A stretch of 64,000 bases of DNA, taken from Porphyrobacter sp. (GTDB taxonomy: Bacteria; Pseudomonadota; Alphaproteobacteria; Sphingomonadales; Sphingomonadaceae). A program made the translations under genes and the position numbers. Of this stretch, positions 33,881-43,843 are shown piece by piece; the stretch's first letter is position 1, and each line of letters starts with the position of its first letter. The stretch spans positions 83,438-147,437 of the forward strand of contig WGLN01000009.1 of NCBI GenBank assembly GCA_016125555.1, written 5' to 3'. The notes under the pieces are model-generated. The model saw nothing but the letters and a program-made list of their open reading frames with translations, was not told the origin of the DNA and searched no databases.

Positions 33881-34974
33881 GCCGCCTCCAGCCGTTCGAC
33901 CAGGAGCCGGTGATCGGCCGGGACGAAGGCGATCCGCTCGCGAGGAAGCGCCCGAACGGCATCGCGCAGCGCCGCGTAAGCCTCGTGGTCGAGCTTCTGC
34001 AGCGCCTCGCCGATAGCCTCGCCCTCCGCCAGCCGCAGCCCGACGCCCGCCTCGGCAAGCCAGCGCCCGGTCTCGACCCCCTCCAGCGCGACCGGCACCG
34101 CGCCGTGGGCGAGGCTTTCATAAAGCCGGTTGGGCAGCAGCCAGCGCGAATTGAGCCCCTCCTGGAAATAGTCGATGCACCACGCGAAATGGACGCGACC
34201 GTAGAGCTCCGGCAGGTCCTCCGGCGCATAGCGGCCGAGGAAGGTCACGCCTTTGCGCGCTTCGACTTCGCCGGCGAGGTCGGGGAACACGTCGGGCGAG
34301 GGGAGGCCGGCGATCACCACCGCGATGCGTCCCGCGGAGCGCTGCGCGAGGTCGGTGAGGAGGTCGAGACTGCGACGGCAGCGCAGCATCCCGAACCAGC
34401 CGATCGTCCACGGTCCCCCGCGCGGGGCGCGGGGCGGCTCGGCGGGCAGCGCGGCGACCTTGTTCTCGACCAGCGCGATCGCCCCGTCCCAGTGTTGCAC
34501 TGTCCGGAAATAGTCGCGTGCGAAGGCGGGGGAGCTGACGATGACCTTCGACGTGCGTGCCAGTAGGCGGCGCTCGATCCAGCGCAGAACCATGCCGACA
34601 GGGCTGCGCGTCAGCATCAGGCGGTGGATGTCGAGACATTCGTAGACCAGCCGCTGCCCGGGCCGGGCGAGCCACGCGGCAATCACCAGCATCTCGAGAT
34701 TGCGCGCCACCACCACGTCGGCCCGCCGCACCTGCGAGGTCAGGCGGCCGGGCATCAGCAGGGTCAAGAGCACCAGCAGCGCGCGCTGGCCGAGCCGCGC
34801 GTCGCGGCTGCGACCGAGCGGGTGCGGGCGAATCCCCGCCACTGCGTCGGGAATCTCGCGGCGGTAGAAGCCCGCCAGCGCCACTTCGGCTCCGCCTTGG
34901 CGCAGCGCCGCGACCCGGCGCGCGGCGGCGGCGTCACCGAGGTCGTGGACGAGATAGGCGATCGTGCTGGCCAT
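33877..34974 (-). CDS. GT-B glycosyltransferase
   Basis: 365 residues from ATG 34974, which follows GGAGG closely. N-terminal IAYLVHDLGDAAAARRVAAL, VVVARNLEMLVIAAWLA, YECLDIHRLML, then WTIGWFGMLRCRRSLDLL and the C-terminal FQEGLNSRWLLPNRLYESLA with the donor-binding Glu. Related to GT4-type enzymes of capsule clusters. Stop overlaps the ExoA-like gene. Divergent from the Wzc-like gene across 239 bases. Confidence 0.84.
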   Translation of the reverse strand: MASTIAYLVHDLGDAAAARRVAALRQGGAEVALAGFYRREIPDAVAGIRPHPLGRSRDARLGQRALLVLLTLLMPGRLTSQVRRADVVVARNLEMLVIAAWLARPGQRLVYECLDIHRLMLTRSPVGMVLRWIERRLLARTSKVIVSSPAFARDYFRTVQHWDGAIALVENKVAALPAEPPRAPRGGPWTIGWFGMLRCRRSLDLLTDLAQRSAGRIAVVIAGLPSPDVFPDLAGEVEARKGVTFLGRYAPEDLPELYGRVHFAWCIDYFQEGLNSRWLLPNRLYESLAHGAVPVALEGVETGRWLAEAGVGLRLAEGEAIGEALQKLDHEAYAALRDAVRALPRERIAFVPADHRLLVERLEAA

Positions 34975-35213
34975 GATCCTCCGGGCATTCGCCGAACGGA
35001 TCCGACGGCGAATCCCCCGTCCGCCCGGCGCGGGGTGTCTTGGCGCAGACGCGGAGGGTGCAAACTCAAATGATTTGCTGACCTCGATCAGGGTGCGCCC
35101 TGCCGCAAGGCGATTCTGCGGGCCAAAGCAGGTTAAGGCATGGGCGGTCGCAAGCGGGCACGTCCCCCCGCGCACCCGCTTTTTCGCGGCCATCAACGAA
35201 GAAGGGACCAGCC

Positions 35214-37511
35214 TTGGCGACACGATCAGACCACCTGGTGCAGGACAAGGCGGAACCGCGCGCCGAGGGTCCCGCTCCTGCCGGATCGTTGCCGGCCGGG
35301 GCAAGCCACGAGCGGCAGGCGGCTGCCGGTGGCGGCAGTCCGGGTGGGGCAGGCCCCAGCGGTGGAGGCAGCGGCGGCGGCGGGAACGGCGGCGGAGGCG
35401 GCGGTTTCGCGCCTTTCCTGCCCGATCCGGGCTATCTGTGGATGATCTTCCGCCGCCGCCTGTGGCTGTTCCTCGGCGTGGTCGCCGCGGTGCTCGCGCT
35501 GGTCGCCGCCTTCACCCTGACGCGGCCCGAACTCTATTCCGCTTCGGCCAGCGTGCTGATCGAGCCTCGTCAGCCCGAGGTTCTCGAATCCGATCCCGTC
35601 ACCCCCGAGATCGCGAGCGACACCAACGTGATCGACACCGAGGTCGAAATCCTGTCCTCGCGGCGGCTCGCGGGGCGGGTGGCCGAGGCGCTCAAGCTCG
35701 AGGAATGGCCGCAATTCGCCGGCTACAGGCCCGAGCCGCACGTCGGCGATGCGCCCGGCACCCACCCCCTCGCGGGCGCGGTGCTGTCGCGCATGGACAT
35801 CCGCCGCTCGGGCCTCACCTATCTGATCGACATCACCGCCAACGCCGAAAGCCCGCAGCTCGCCGCCGCGCTCGCCAATGAATATGCGCGGCAATACCTC
35901 GCGCAGCAGCAGGAGATGAAATCGGGCAGCACCGAGGATGCGAAGAAGTTTCTCCAGACCCGGCTCGTCGAACTGCGTCGCAACGCCGCCGAGGCGGACG
36001 AGCGGCTCCAGAACTACAAGATCAGGAACGGGCTGATGAGCGCCGAGGGCGCGACCATGGCCGAACAGGAAGTCTCGGTGCTCAACCAGGAGATTTCCAA
36101 GGCCCGCGCCGCGCTGGCCGAGAAGGAAGGCCAGCTCGCCGCCGCGCGCGCCCGCGTCGGTCAGGGCGGGGGCGGGGCCGAGGTGCCGGCCGCGCTGCAA
36201 TCGGGCACCGTCGCGCAGCTGCGCGCGCGCGAGGCCGAACTGACCGGCGAGGTCGCCCGGCTCCAGGCGCGGCTTGGCGACCGTCACCCCGAACTGGTCC
36301 GCGCGAAGGACGAGCTCGCCGATATCCGCGCGCAGATCCAGCAGCAGATCGACCGCGTGTTGTCCTCGCTCGAATCCGATGCCGAGGCGGCGCGCTCGCG
36401 GCTCGCCTCGCTCGAGGCCAGCCAGCGCCGCGCCGAGGGGACGCTGGCGTCGAACAACGCCGCACAGGCCGGCTACCTCCAGCTCGAACGCGATGCCGAG
36501 GCTGCGCGGCAGATCTACGAGACCTTCCTCAAGCGCTCGCAGGACGTCGAGGCGCAATCGGGCCTGATCCGCCCCGACGCCTCGATCGAGACACTCGCGC
36601 GGGTGCCGCGCTTCCCCTCCTCGCCGAGCTATCCACTGGCCGCGGTGGGTGGCCTGACGCTCGCGCTGATCCTCGGGATGGTGGCAATCGCGGTGGCCGA
36701 ATATCTCGACGCCCGGATCCGCACCCGCAGCGATGTCGAACGGCGGCTCGGGCTGGCCTATCTCGGCGCGGTGCCCGAGCTTGCCAGCACCGTCAAACGC
36801 GCCGCGCGCGGAACCGCGCCCGAGGAATACCTGCTCGCCCATCCGCAGTCCAAGTTCACCGAGGCAATCCGCGCGCTCAAGAACGCGCTGCTGCTGGGGG
36901 CGGGCGGAGCGCCGCGCAGCATCGCGGTGACCTCGGCGCTCCCGCGCGAAGGAAAGTCGACCACGGCGATCTGCCTTGCAAGGCTGCTCGCGGATTCAGG
37001 CGTGCGCACCGTGCTGGTCGATTGCGATTCGCGCCGCCGTGCGGTCAGCAACACGCTGCTGCCCGAGGAGTGGGACGGTTTCGGCCGCTACCTGCGCCGC
37101 GAGATTCCGCTCGCCCAGGCGCTGGCGGTGGAGGACGAGACCGGCCTTGCCGTGCTCGGCTCGCGCCAGGCCGACCTCGACGGGCGCGAATTGTTCGTGA
37201 CGGTGCCGCTGTCTGAGCTGCTCGCCGAGCTGGGCTTGCGCTTCGACGTGGTGGTGCTCGACACCGCGCCGGTGCTGGGCGTTGCCGAAACCCGCCTGAT
37301 TGCGGCGCGGGTCGATCGCACGGTGATGCTGGCGCGGTGGCGCGACACCTCGATCAAGGCGGCCGCGACCGCCGCCGACCTGCTGCTCGCCGCGGAGGCC
37401 GATCTGGCAGGCGTGGCCCTGACCCGGGTGGACGTGCGCAAATACGGCAGCACCGGCCAGCAGGACGTCTATTCCTATCAGGACAAGTTCGCGGGCTATT
37501 ACGTCGATTGA
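35214..37511 (+). CDS. Wzc-like polysaccharide co-polymerase and tyrosine autokinase
   Basis: 765 residues. A Gly-rich cytoplasmic lead (about 40-65) precedes TM1 (about 75-100); a Wzz domain with a long periplasmic coiled coil (about 230-420) and TM2 (near 475-500) follow. The cytoplasmic BY-kinase has Walker A ALPREGKSTTA, Walker A' LVDCDSRR and Walker B VVVLDTAPVLG. The C-terminal tail has only five or so Tyr residues. It should control chain length and export with the Wza-like protein. TTG start with GAAGGGA upstream. Confidence 0.92.
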   Translation: MATRSDHLVQDKAEPRAEGPAPAGSLPAGASHERQAAAGGGSPGGAGPSGGGSGGGGNGGGGGGFAPFLPDPGYLWMIFRRRLWLFLGVVAAVLALVAAFTLTRPELYSASASVLIEPRQPEVLESDPVTPEIASDTNVIDTEVEILSSRRLAGRVAEALKLEEWPQFAGYRPEPHVGDAPGTHPLAGAVLSRMDIRRSGLTYLIDITANAESPQLAAALANEYARQYLAQQQEMKSGSTEDAKKFLQTRLVELRRNAAEADERLQNYKIRNGLMSAEGATMAEQEVSVLNQEISKARAALAEKEGQLAAARARVGQGGGGAEVPAALQSGTVAQLRAREAELTGEVARLQARLGDRHPELVRAKDELADIRAQIQQQIDRVLSSLESDAEAARSRLASLEASQRRAEGTLASNNAAQAGYLQLERDAEAARQIYETFLKRSQDVEAQSGLIRPDASIETLARVPRFPSSPSYPLAAVGGLTLALILGMVAIAVAEYLDARIRTRSDVERRLGLAYLGAVPELASTVKRAARGTAPEEYLLAHPQSKFTEAIRALKNALLLGAGGAPRSIAVTSALPREGKSTTAICLARLLADSGVRTVLVDCDSRRRAVSNTLLPEEWDGFGRYLRREIPLAQALAVEDETGLAVLGSRQADLDGRELFVTVPLSELLAELGLRFDVVVLDTAPVLGVAETRLIAARVDRTVMLARWRDTSIKAAATAADLLLAAEADLAGVALTRVDVRKYGSTGQQDVYSYQDKFAGYYVD

Positions 37512-37536
37512 GGCGCGCTCGGCGCCGCGGGCGGTG

Positions 37537-38802
37537 TCAGAACACCACCCGCACCCCGGCGCTCACCCGGTTGCGGGTAAACTCGCGGAAGAAGTCGTTG
37601 TCGGCAAAGCGCTGGAAGCGGTCGGCGCGGGCGAAGACGCGGAAGTTGCGGTCGAGCTTCCAGGTCGCGCCGACCATCAGCGTGTATTCGTCGGCGCTGG
37701 TATCGACCTGCCCGACCGTGTCGATCCGCGCATAGCCGGCGCGCGCCTCGAGAATGACGTTGCGCAACAATTCGTGCTCGGCCTCGACGCGCACCTGGCT
37801 GCGGACATTGCCGCTCACCAGCTGCGACCCGCCCTCCTCGACCTGCCTGTCCGCGAGCAGCTTGACGGTGGTGAGCGGGGTGAGGTTCCAGGTAAGGTCG
37901 GCCCCGAAGGACAAGCCGGTCAGTCCCTTGGCGGACGGACCGTCGACCTCGCGGTGCAGCACGCCTGCGCGCACCTGCCCGAACAGCAGGTTGGTGAGTT
38001 CGACCCGGAGGCCCGCTTCGACCGCATAGCCGGTCGTGTCGCGGTCGAAGGGATCGGGGGTGGCGGGCGTGCCGGTGTAGTGCAGCCGGTCGACCTGCCC
38101 GCGCAACAGCGCCGAAACGCGCGGCGAGACATCGACCAGCGCGGTCAGCGCGCCGCGCAGGTAGAGCGAATCGCGGAAGTCCTGTTCGAGCACGCTGCCG
38201 TCCGACGCGACGGCGTCATCGAAATCGAGCACCACGATCTGGGCATCGCCGATCAGCTGCACCGGCCCCGTGTCGCGCGCCACCGAGAGCAGCGCGTCGG
38301 CGCGGCGATAGCGGGTCGGCCGCCGGGCGTCCCGCGCGCTGGTGATGTTGGCGCGGTTCTCCGCCAGCGAATCGAGCGAAGCGATCAGGCGCGCCGAGGT
38401 GTCGCGGTCGATGTCGAGCCGCCCGCGCAGCCGCGCGCCGCCCTCCATCACGTCCTCGGTCTCGAACTTGCCGTGGTAGCTCTGCTGGATATAGGCCTCG
38501 CCTTCCAGGCTGTGGCGCTTCCAGCGCGATTTCAGCGCCACCTGTCCGCGCAAGGTGAGCTCGACATCGCCGTCGCCGTTGTCGGGCAGGGCGAGGATGT
38601 TGTCGTCGTACTCGATCCGCGCCTCGGCGCTCGGATAGAGGAAGAAGCTGCCGATCCGCCCTCCGACCGGCTCGTAATCCTTCTGCTCGCGCTCGGAGGG
38701 GCTGGGCGGGGCGCCCTGGACGCTCTGCGCGTTGGCGGCGGCCCCTGCGAGCAGCAGGCCGGCGAAGGCGCTAAGCCGGGAAGTGGCGGCGAGATGGTGC
38801 AT
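37537..38802 (-). CDS. Outer-membrane beta-barrel protein (BBP2-like)
   Basis: 421 residues with a signal peptide ending near AAANAQ. The mature N-terminus has YPSAEARIEYDDNILALPDN, the start pattern of beta-barrel porin 2 proteins found in exopolysaccharide loci, and the protein ends in VSAGVRVVF with terminal Phe. It probably works with the short Wza-like lipoprotein in export. It starts only 2 bases after the stop of the lasso-cluster ABC exporter on the same strand, so it is likely cotranscribed with it. Confidence 0.85.
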   Translation of the reverse strand: MHHLAATSRLSAFAGLLLAGAAANAQSVQGAPPSPSEREQKDYEPVGGRIGSFFLYPSAEARIEYDDNILALPDNGDGDVELTLRGQVALKSRWKRHSLEGEAYIQQSYHGKFETEDVMEGGARLRGRLDIDRDTSARLIASLDSLAENRANITSARDARRPTRYRRADALLSVARDTGPVQLIGDAQIVVLDFDDAVASDGSVLEQDFRDSLYLRGALTALVDVSPRVSALLRGQVDRLHYTGTPATPDPFDRDTTGYAVEAGLRVELTNLLFGQVRAGVLHREVDGPSAKGLTGLSFGADLTWNLTPLTTVKLLADRQVEEGGSQLVSGNVRSQVRVEAEHELLRNVILEARAGYARIDTVGQVDTSADEYTLMVGATWKLDRNFRVFARADRFQRFADNDFFREFTRNRVSAGVRVVF

Positions 38803-38804
38803 TC

Positions 38805-40664
38805 CTATCCCCTCTGGTTCGCTACGGCTTTGGCCGGCGGACGCGGCGAGACACTGACGTGTGTTAGGTTTTCATCGCACGCGGGTTCCGGCGCGTCGTG
38901 CCCGCCGCTCGCCTCGGCGGCGACCAGCCTTGCGACGGGACCATCCCCCCGCGAAAGCGCGGCGAAGCTGCCCGCCTCGATCACCCGCCCGTCGCGCAGC
39001 GCGATCACCTGATCGGCGAGCGCGACCATCGCGAGCCGGTGCGCGATCACCAGCACGGTCACCTTTCCGCGCAGCGCCGCGATGGCGCGGGTGATCGCCG
39101 CCTGGCTCTCCCAGTCGAGCGCGCTGGTGGCTTCGTCGAGCACCAGAAGTTGCGGCTTCATCGCCAGCGCGCGGGCCAGCGCAAGGCGCTGGCGCTGCCC
39201 GCCCGAAAGGCGACTGCCGTTCTCGCCGAGGGGGGTGGCGATCCCCTGCGGCAGGCGGCGCACGAAGCCAGCCGCGCCTGCAGCCTCGAGCGCGGCCCAC
39301 AATTCCGCCTCGCCCGCTTCGGGCCGTCCGAGGCGAAGATTGTCGGCGACATCGCCGGCGAGCAGGAAGGGCTCCTGCGGGACGTAGGCGATGCTCGCCC
39401 GCCAGTGCCGCGCGCGCTCGGCGGTGAGCGGGGCGCCGTCGATGCGAATGGTGCCCGATTGCGGCACCAGCAGCCCGCACAGCAGGTCTGCCGCCGTGCT
39501 CTTGCCGCTGCCCGAAGGGCCGACCAGCGCGGTCACCGCACCGGCGGGGATGACGAGGTCGATGGCGTCGAGCGCCGGCGTGCCGCCGGCCCCGGCATAG
39601 GCATAGGAGACGCCCTCGCAGCGCAGTTCCGAGCGCAGCGGCAGCGGCTCGGCGGCGCGGGTGCCGGGTGCTTCGGCTTCCGCCGCGCACCGGGCGCGGA
39701 AGGCTTCCACGTCGGTGAAGACGGTGAGGTTCACCAGCAGTTGCTGGCTCTGCGTCTGCATGCCGGTGAAGCGCGGCGCGATGCGCATCAGCAGCAGCAG
39801 GAAGGCGACCAGCTCGGGCAGGGCGAGGCCGAGCATCTCCACTCCGGCGAGCACCAGCGCCGCGACCGCCACAGCGCTCACCAGCTGCGAGACGATCGTG
39901 CCGAGCGAGGTCAGCCGCATGTAGCCCACCGCCTCGTCGTGAACCTTGGCGAGGTTCTCGGCGAGCCGCTGTTCGAAGGCGCCTTCCGCGCCGTGGATCT
40001 TGGCGGTCTTGAGGCCGCCGAGGAACTCCGAGACGGTGCGGTACTGGTCGCGCTTGTTGACCGTGCGTTCGAGCCCGAAGCGCGTCGCGCGGCGGCGCAG
40101 CGGGGTGAGGATGCCGAGGATCGCCAGCCCGAGCGCACCGGCGGCCAGCATCATGGCGGGCGAGATGATCCACGCCACCGCGAGGTAGATGACCAGCAAG
40201 ATGCCCGCCTGCAGCAGCATCATCACCGCCATCGCCGCCGCATAGATGCGCTCGACATCGCCGGTCAGCAGGTGATGAAGATCCGAAGGGCGGTGCCGCG
40301 CGAGGTGGTCCCAGCGCAGCGCCCCGATGGCTGCGAACAGGTCGAGCCGGAGGCGGTTGAGCAGGTCGAACAGCAGGTCGGCGAGGTAGATGTTCTTGGC
40401 GCGGGTGAAGAAGCCGTGAAGCGCGATCAGACCGACCAGTCCGGCAAGCGCGGCGGCGAGGCTGACATGGAGGTCGCCGGGTATCCAGTCGGGCAGGGGC
40501 AAGCCTGCACCTGCATCGCGCCCGGCGAGCGAAAGCAGCGGGATGACCAGCAGGATCGAGACGCCCTCGGTCAGCCCGCCCAGCACCAGCAGGCCCAGCG
40601 CGAAGGCGAAGCGCCGCCCGCCGCCCTTGGCGAGAAAGCGCGCGAAGCGGGCGAGCGCGGCCAT
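38805..40664 (-). CDS. Lasso-peptide ABC exporter (D protein)
   Basis: 619 residues from ATG 40664 (a GTG at 40691 is possible). Six-helix exporter domain (about 15-300), then the ATPase with GPSGSGKSTAADLL, signature LSGGQRQRLALARAL, LLVLDEATSALD and IAHRLAMV. It is next to the lasso kinase and cyclase in the same operon, so export of the mature peptide and self-immunity are likely. It differs from the flippase at 21781 by its place in the lasso operon rather than by a decisive motif. Confidence 0.85.
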   Translation of the reverse strand: MAALARFARFLAKGGGRRFAFALGLLVLGGLTEGVSILLVIPLLSLAGRDAGAGLPLPDWIPGDLHVSLAAALAGLVGLIALHGFFTRAKNIYLADLLFDLLNRLRLDLFAAIGALRWDHLARHRPSDLHHLLTGDVERIYAAAMAVMMLLQAGILLVIYLAVAWIISPAMMLAAGALGLAILGILTPLRRRATRFGLERTVNKRDQYRTVSEFLGGLKTAKIHGAEGAFEQRLAENLAKVHDEAVGYMRLTSLGTIVSQLVSAVAVAALVLAGVEMLGLALPELVAFLLLLMRIAPRFTGMQTQSQQLLVNLTVFTDVEAFRARCAAEAEAPGTRAAEPLPLRSELRCEGVSYAYAGAGGTPALDAIDLVIPAGAVTALVGPSGSGKSTAADLLCGLLVPQSGTIRIDGAPLTAERARHWRASIAYVPQEPFLLAGDVADNLRLGRPEAGEAELWAALEAAGAAGFVRRLPQGIATPLGENGSRLSGGQRQRLALARALAMKPQLLVLDEATSALDWESQAAITRAIAALRGKVTVLVIAHRLAMVALADQVIALRDGRVIEAGSFAALSRGDGPVARLVAAEASGGHDAPEPACDENLTHVSVSPRPPAKAVANQRG

Positions 40665-40695
40665 CTGGCCGGGGCGGGCGGGGCTCTCCACGCGC

Positions 40696-41643
40696 CTAGT
40701 CCCCGATCGCCGCGGCGACGAAGTCGACCACCTCGCCGAGGGCGGCAAGATCGTCGGGGACGGTCAGGATCGCGGCCTTCGCGCGGTTTGCGAGGCCCGT
40801 GCACTGGCGCGCGTGGCGTGCGGCGATTGCGGGGGTAATTGCCCGCATGCCGAAGCGCGTGCCGTAGGAAAAGCGCAGGAAGGCCTTCATCCGCAGCGGT
40901 GCGTCGAGCCATTCGAGCCCCAGCCTCTCGCCGCGCTTGAGGAGGAAGAAATGGCCCGGCGCGAGCGTCTCTTCGGCGAACCCGGCCTCGAGCAGATAGC
41001 GCTGCTTCTCGCGGACATAGGGAACCCCCGGCCGCTCCGCGAGGTCCACCGAGGCGAGCGCCGCTGAGGCGGCTCGGGTGAGCTTGACCTGCGGGAAGGC
41101 GGGCTGGATGTGCCCCGGGCCGCTCTCCAGCCCGGCGATCGCGATGATGTCGTCGGTGATGAGGCCATGTCCGGCGCGCAGGAAGGCCCCTGCGGTGGTC
41201 GACTTGCCCGCGCCCTTGTCGCCGAGAAAACCGCAGGCCTTCCCGTTCACCGCCAGCGCGCTGCCGTGCAGCAGAAAGAAGCCGCGCGCCTGGAGCAGCA
41301 GCGCCATGACCGGACCGAGCAGCGGAAATCCGATCAGCGCGGGCTCGACCCCGGCGCGCGGCTCGACCTCGATAAGGTCGGGCGCGCACACCCGGAACGC
41401 GCCGATCTGCGGGTAGAGGAGAAAGCACTCCGCGTCGCCGAAACGAAACTCGCCCGGCGCGTCGAGCGCAGGGAAGGTCCGGCCGGTGTCGACGATCCGG
41501 ATGGTGAGGTCGGCCGGCCCCTCGGGCGCGGGGAGCAGTTCGGGCAACGCGAGGTCGCTGGCGATTGCCAGACCGAATGCGCGGTAGTGGTGGACGGCCC
41601 TGCTCGTCTGTTCGGCGCGAAGGCTTTCGGGGCGCGCGCTCAT
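40696..41643 (-). CDS. HPr-kinase-like lasso-peptide kinase (K protein)
   Basis: 315 residues. The HPrK/P-type P-loop GFLGDKGAGKSTTAGAFL follows the characteristic FLLHGSALAVNGKACG; GLITDDIIAI supplies the acidic Mg site. No N-terminal HPrK regulatory domain, and no HPr gene nearby. In the paeninodin cluster a homologous enzyme (PadeK) phosphorylates the C-terminal Ser of the precursor, and here the precursor also ends in Ser. ATG overlaps the cyclase stop by 4 bases. Function is inferred by homology and context. Confidence 0.85.
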   Translation of the reverse strand: MSARPESLRAEQTSRAVHHYRAFGLAIASDLALPELLPAPEGPADLTIRIVDTGRTFPALDAPGEFRFGDAECFLLYPQIGAFRVCAPDLIEVEPRAGVEPALIGFPLLGPVMALLLQARGFFLLHGSALAVNGKACGFLGDKGAGKSTTAGAFLRAGHGLITDDIIAIAGLESGPGHIQPAFPQVKLTRAASAALASVDLAERPGVPYVREKQRYLLEAGFAEETLAPGHFFLLKRGERLGLEWLDAPLRMKAFLRFSYGTRFGMRAITPAIAARHARQCTGLANRAKAAILTVPDDLAALGEVVDFVAAAIGD

Positions 41644-43427
41644 GCCGCCACCTCTTCGCGATGCGTAGGCGCCTCGGCGGCGGCGCGGGTTTCGAGCCAG
41701 ATGCCCATCGCCACCGCGCGCCACACCATCTGCACCGCGCGGCCCGGGGCGGCGTCGGGATCGGCGGCGATGGCGGCGAACAGGCGCGTCGCCTTCTCCC
41801 GGTCGATGAACGGCGCGAGCGGACCGGCGGGATCGCCGAGCAGCGCCTCGATCCGCGCGCGATGGTGGCGCACGAGCCCGCGTGCAAGGTGAACGGTGAA
41901 GTCGATCTTGTCGCGCCGCGCGAGCACGCTGGCGGGCACGATCCCCGTCATTGCGCGGCGCAGCACCAGCCGCGACCATCCGTTGGCGAGCTTTTCCTCT
42001 GCCGGCAGGCCGAGGCAGAACTCCACCACCTGCCGATCCCAGAAGGGGTAGCGCGCGGCGACGCCCAGCGAAGCGTAGAAGGCGGCGTGGACCTCGAAGG
42101 CATAGGGCTGGAGCGGGTCGGACAGCACCGCGCGGTGCTGCGCCTGTTCGCCGGCCGCGGTCTCGGGCTTGGCGAAGGCGCGCAGCCGCTCCCTGAGGCG
42201 GCTTTCGGCCACGAGCTCATCGGAAAGGAGGTGCGCGGGCGCGTTTGCGGAATGGGCCGTCTCGCGGTCGAAGGGGGCGAGCAGGCGCGCGATCAGCCTT
42301 GCGTCGCGGCGCTGCTGGCGGGCCGCCACGCGGCGGGCAAGCACCAGTCGCGAGCGTCCGTAATTGTCTGCCGCGCCCCTGGCCTCGCGCAGCAGCGCCC
42401 GCCACGCCCCGCGCGCGGCGAGCTCGTCCAGCAGGCCATAGCCGTGGCTCACCACCTCGTCGCCGCCGTGGCCGTCGAAAAGCACCTCGACGCCGCGCTG
42501 CGCCGCCGCGGCGACAACCGGACGCAGGCAGGCAAGATTGGGCGACAGCGTCGGCCCGCCGAGATCGGCGAGCAGGCCTTCGAAGCCCGCAAGCGGGTCG
42601 TAGCCGTCCATCTCGATCACGACGGGATCGAACCCGCCGGTGGCGACCACCGCGTCGAAATGGGCGCGCTCGTTGCTCTGCGCCGGCTCGCGGAACATCA
42701 TCGCGAAGACCGGCAGGGGCGCCTCGCCGCGGGAAATGCGCTGGTCGCGCAGCAGGCAGGCGATGGAGGAGGAATCGAGGCCCCCGCTGAGCAGCGCGCC
42801 GACCTTCGCGGCGCCGGCGGTGCGGCGGGCGATCGCTTCGCCCAGCAGGGCGCGCAGGGTCTCGGCCGGATCGTGTCCGGGCTCGGGCGGGGCGGGCGCG
42901 ATCGTGTAATACCGCTTGGTGCGCGCCGCGCCCTCCTCGAAGATCAGCAGGTGCGCCGCGGGCAGGCGTTCGACCCCGGCGAACCAGGTGCCCTCGGCAT
43001 CGAGCACGCGTCCGTAAAGGAAATCGGCCATGGCCTCGCAGCGGATATCGGCCTCGGAGCCGGGCAGCGCCCCGGCTGCGTCCTGCGCAAAGCGCAGGCG
43101 GCCGCCCGCGAGGCTCCAATAGAGCGGCCGCACCCCCATGCGATCGCGCCCGAGCAGGAGGCGGCGGCGCGGCGCATCCCACACGGCGAAGGCGAAATCG
43201 CCCTCCAGCCGCGTGATGCATTCGTCACCCCATCGGCGATAGGCGGCGGCGATCAGTTCGCCCGGGCAGGCCTGCGGAGCCAACCCGAGCCGCTGCGCGA
43301 GCGCCGCGCGATTGTCGAGACGGGCATCGGCCAGCACGGCAAGCCCCGGTTCGCAGCGGTAAGCACCGGGAAGCGAGACCGCCTCGCCGCCACCGCGCAC
43401 GGCCCCAGCGATCGCGGCGGCGCGCAT
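41640..43427 (-). CDS. Lasso-peptide cyclase, asparagine-synthetase-like (C protein)
   Basis: 595 residues. The C-terminal synthetase domain has the pyrophosphate loop LLSGGLDSSSIACLL and later LFDGHGGDEVVSHGYG. It should adenylate the side-chain carboxylate of core Asp9 and close the macrolactam on the N-terminus of core Ala1. The N-terminal glutaminase-like domain lacks the catalytic Cys2 (it begins MRAAA), so no ammonia would be made, as in known lasso cyclases. ATGA overlaps with both neighbours. Confidence 0.92.
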   Translation of the reverse strand: MRAAAIAGAVRGGGEAVSLPGAYRCEPGLAVLADARLDNRAALAQRLGLAPQACPGELIAAAYRRWGDECITRLEGDFAFAVWDAPRRRLLLGRDRMGVRPLYWSLAGGRLRFAQDAAGALPGSEADIRCEAMADFLYGRVLDAEGTWFAGVERLPAAHLLIFEEGAARTKRYYTIAPAPPEPGHDPAETLRALLGEAIARRTAGAAKVGALLSGGLDSSSIACLLRDQRISRGEAPLPVFAMMFREPAQSNERAHFDAVVATGGFDPVVIEMDGYDPLAGFEGLLADLGGPTLSPNLACLRPVVAAAAQRGVEVLFDGHGGDEVVSHGYGLLDELAARGAWRALLREARGAADNYGRSRLVLARRVAARQQRRDARLIARLLAPFDRETAHSANAPAHLLSDELVAESRLRERLRAFAKPETAAGEQAQHRAVLSDPLQPYAFEVHAAFYASLGVAARYPFWDRQVVEFCLGLPAEEKLANGWSRLVLRRAMTGIVPASVLARRDKIDFTVHLARGLVRHHRARIEALLGDPAGPLAPFIDREKATRLFAAIAADPDAAPGRAVQMVWRAVAMGIWLETRAAAEAPTHREEVAA

Positions 43428-43843
43428 CAGCCCCGCTCCGCGATGGGCGTGAAGTCCGCCAGCCGGGTGGTCGCCGCACCGAGCACGATGCGGGTATTGC
43501 AGGTCACCCAGGCATGGGCGCGGAACGTCCCGCCCGGTTCCTGCCTTACCCCGATCGCGATCTCGCTGGCATGACCGGCGCGGGCGAGCAGCCATTGCAG
43601 CGCGAGCGCCTGCGTCAGGCAGCTCGCCCCGGGGACCAGCCGCGCGCGTCGTTCGATCCGCCGCGCCAGCTGGCGGGCGTAGAAATGCGCCTCGGGCGAG
43701 GGCGTGGCCGGCGGGATGTGGCGACGGATCGCGGCATAGCCTGCAAGGCTCAGCGCCAGTCGCATGAACGCGAGCGCGAACAGGCATTTCGCCTCCTCGC
43801 GCAGCGCCCGCAGCCGCGGCACCCGGGCCGGATTGCGGCTCAC
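43427..43843 (-). CDS. Lasso leader peptidase (B2, transglutaminase-like Cys protease)
   Basis: 138 residues from GTG 43843, which overlaps the B1 stop as GTGA; an in-frame ATG at 43855 is an alternative. The papain/transglutaminase-like site is visible: Cys in LVPGASCLTQALALQWLL and His in TFRAHAWVTC, then an Asp in LADFTPI. It cuts the leader after residue 22 of the precursor, just behind the conserved Thr. It overlaps the cyclase gene by one base. Confidence 0.9.
   Translation of the reverse strand: MSRNPARVPRLRALREEAKCLFALAFMRLALSLAGYAAIRRHIPPATPSPEAHFYARQLARRIERRARLVPGASCLTQALALQWLLARAGHASEIAIGVRQEPGGTFRAHAWVTCNTRIVLGAATTRLADFTPIAERG

Noticed and set aside
40696..41643. Classical HPr kinase/phosphorylase of the PTS
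   Set aside because: No N-terminal domain, HPr or EI genes nearby, and the gene is locked into the lasso operon by overlaps.
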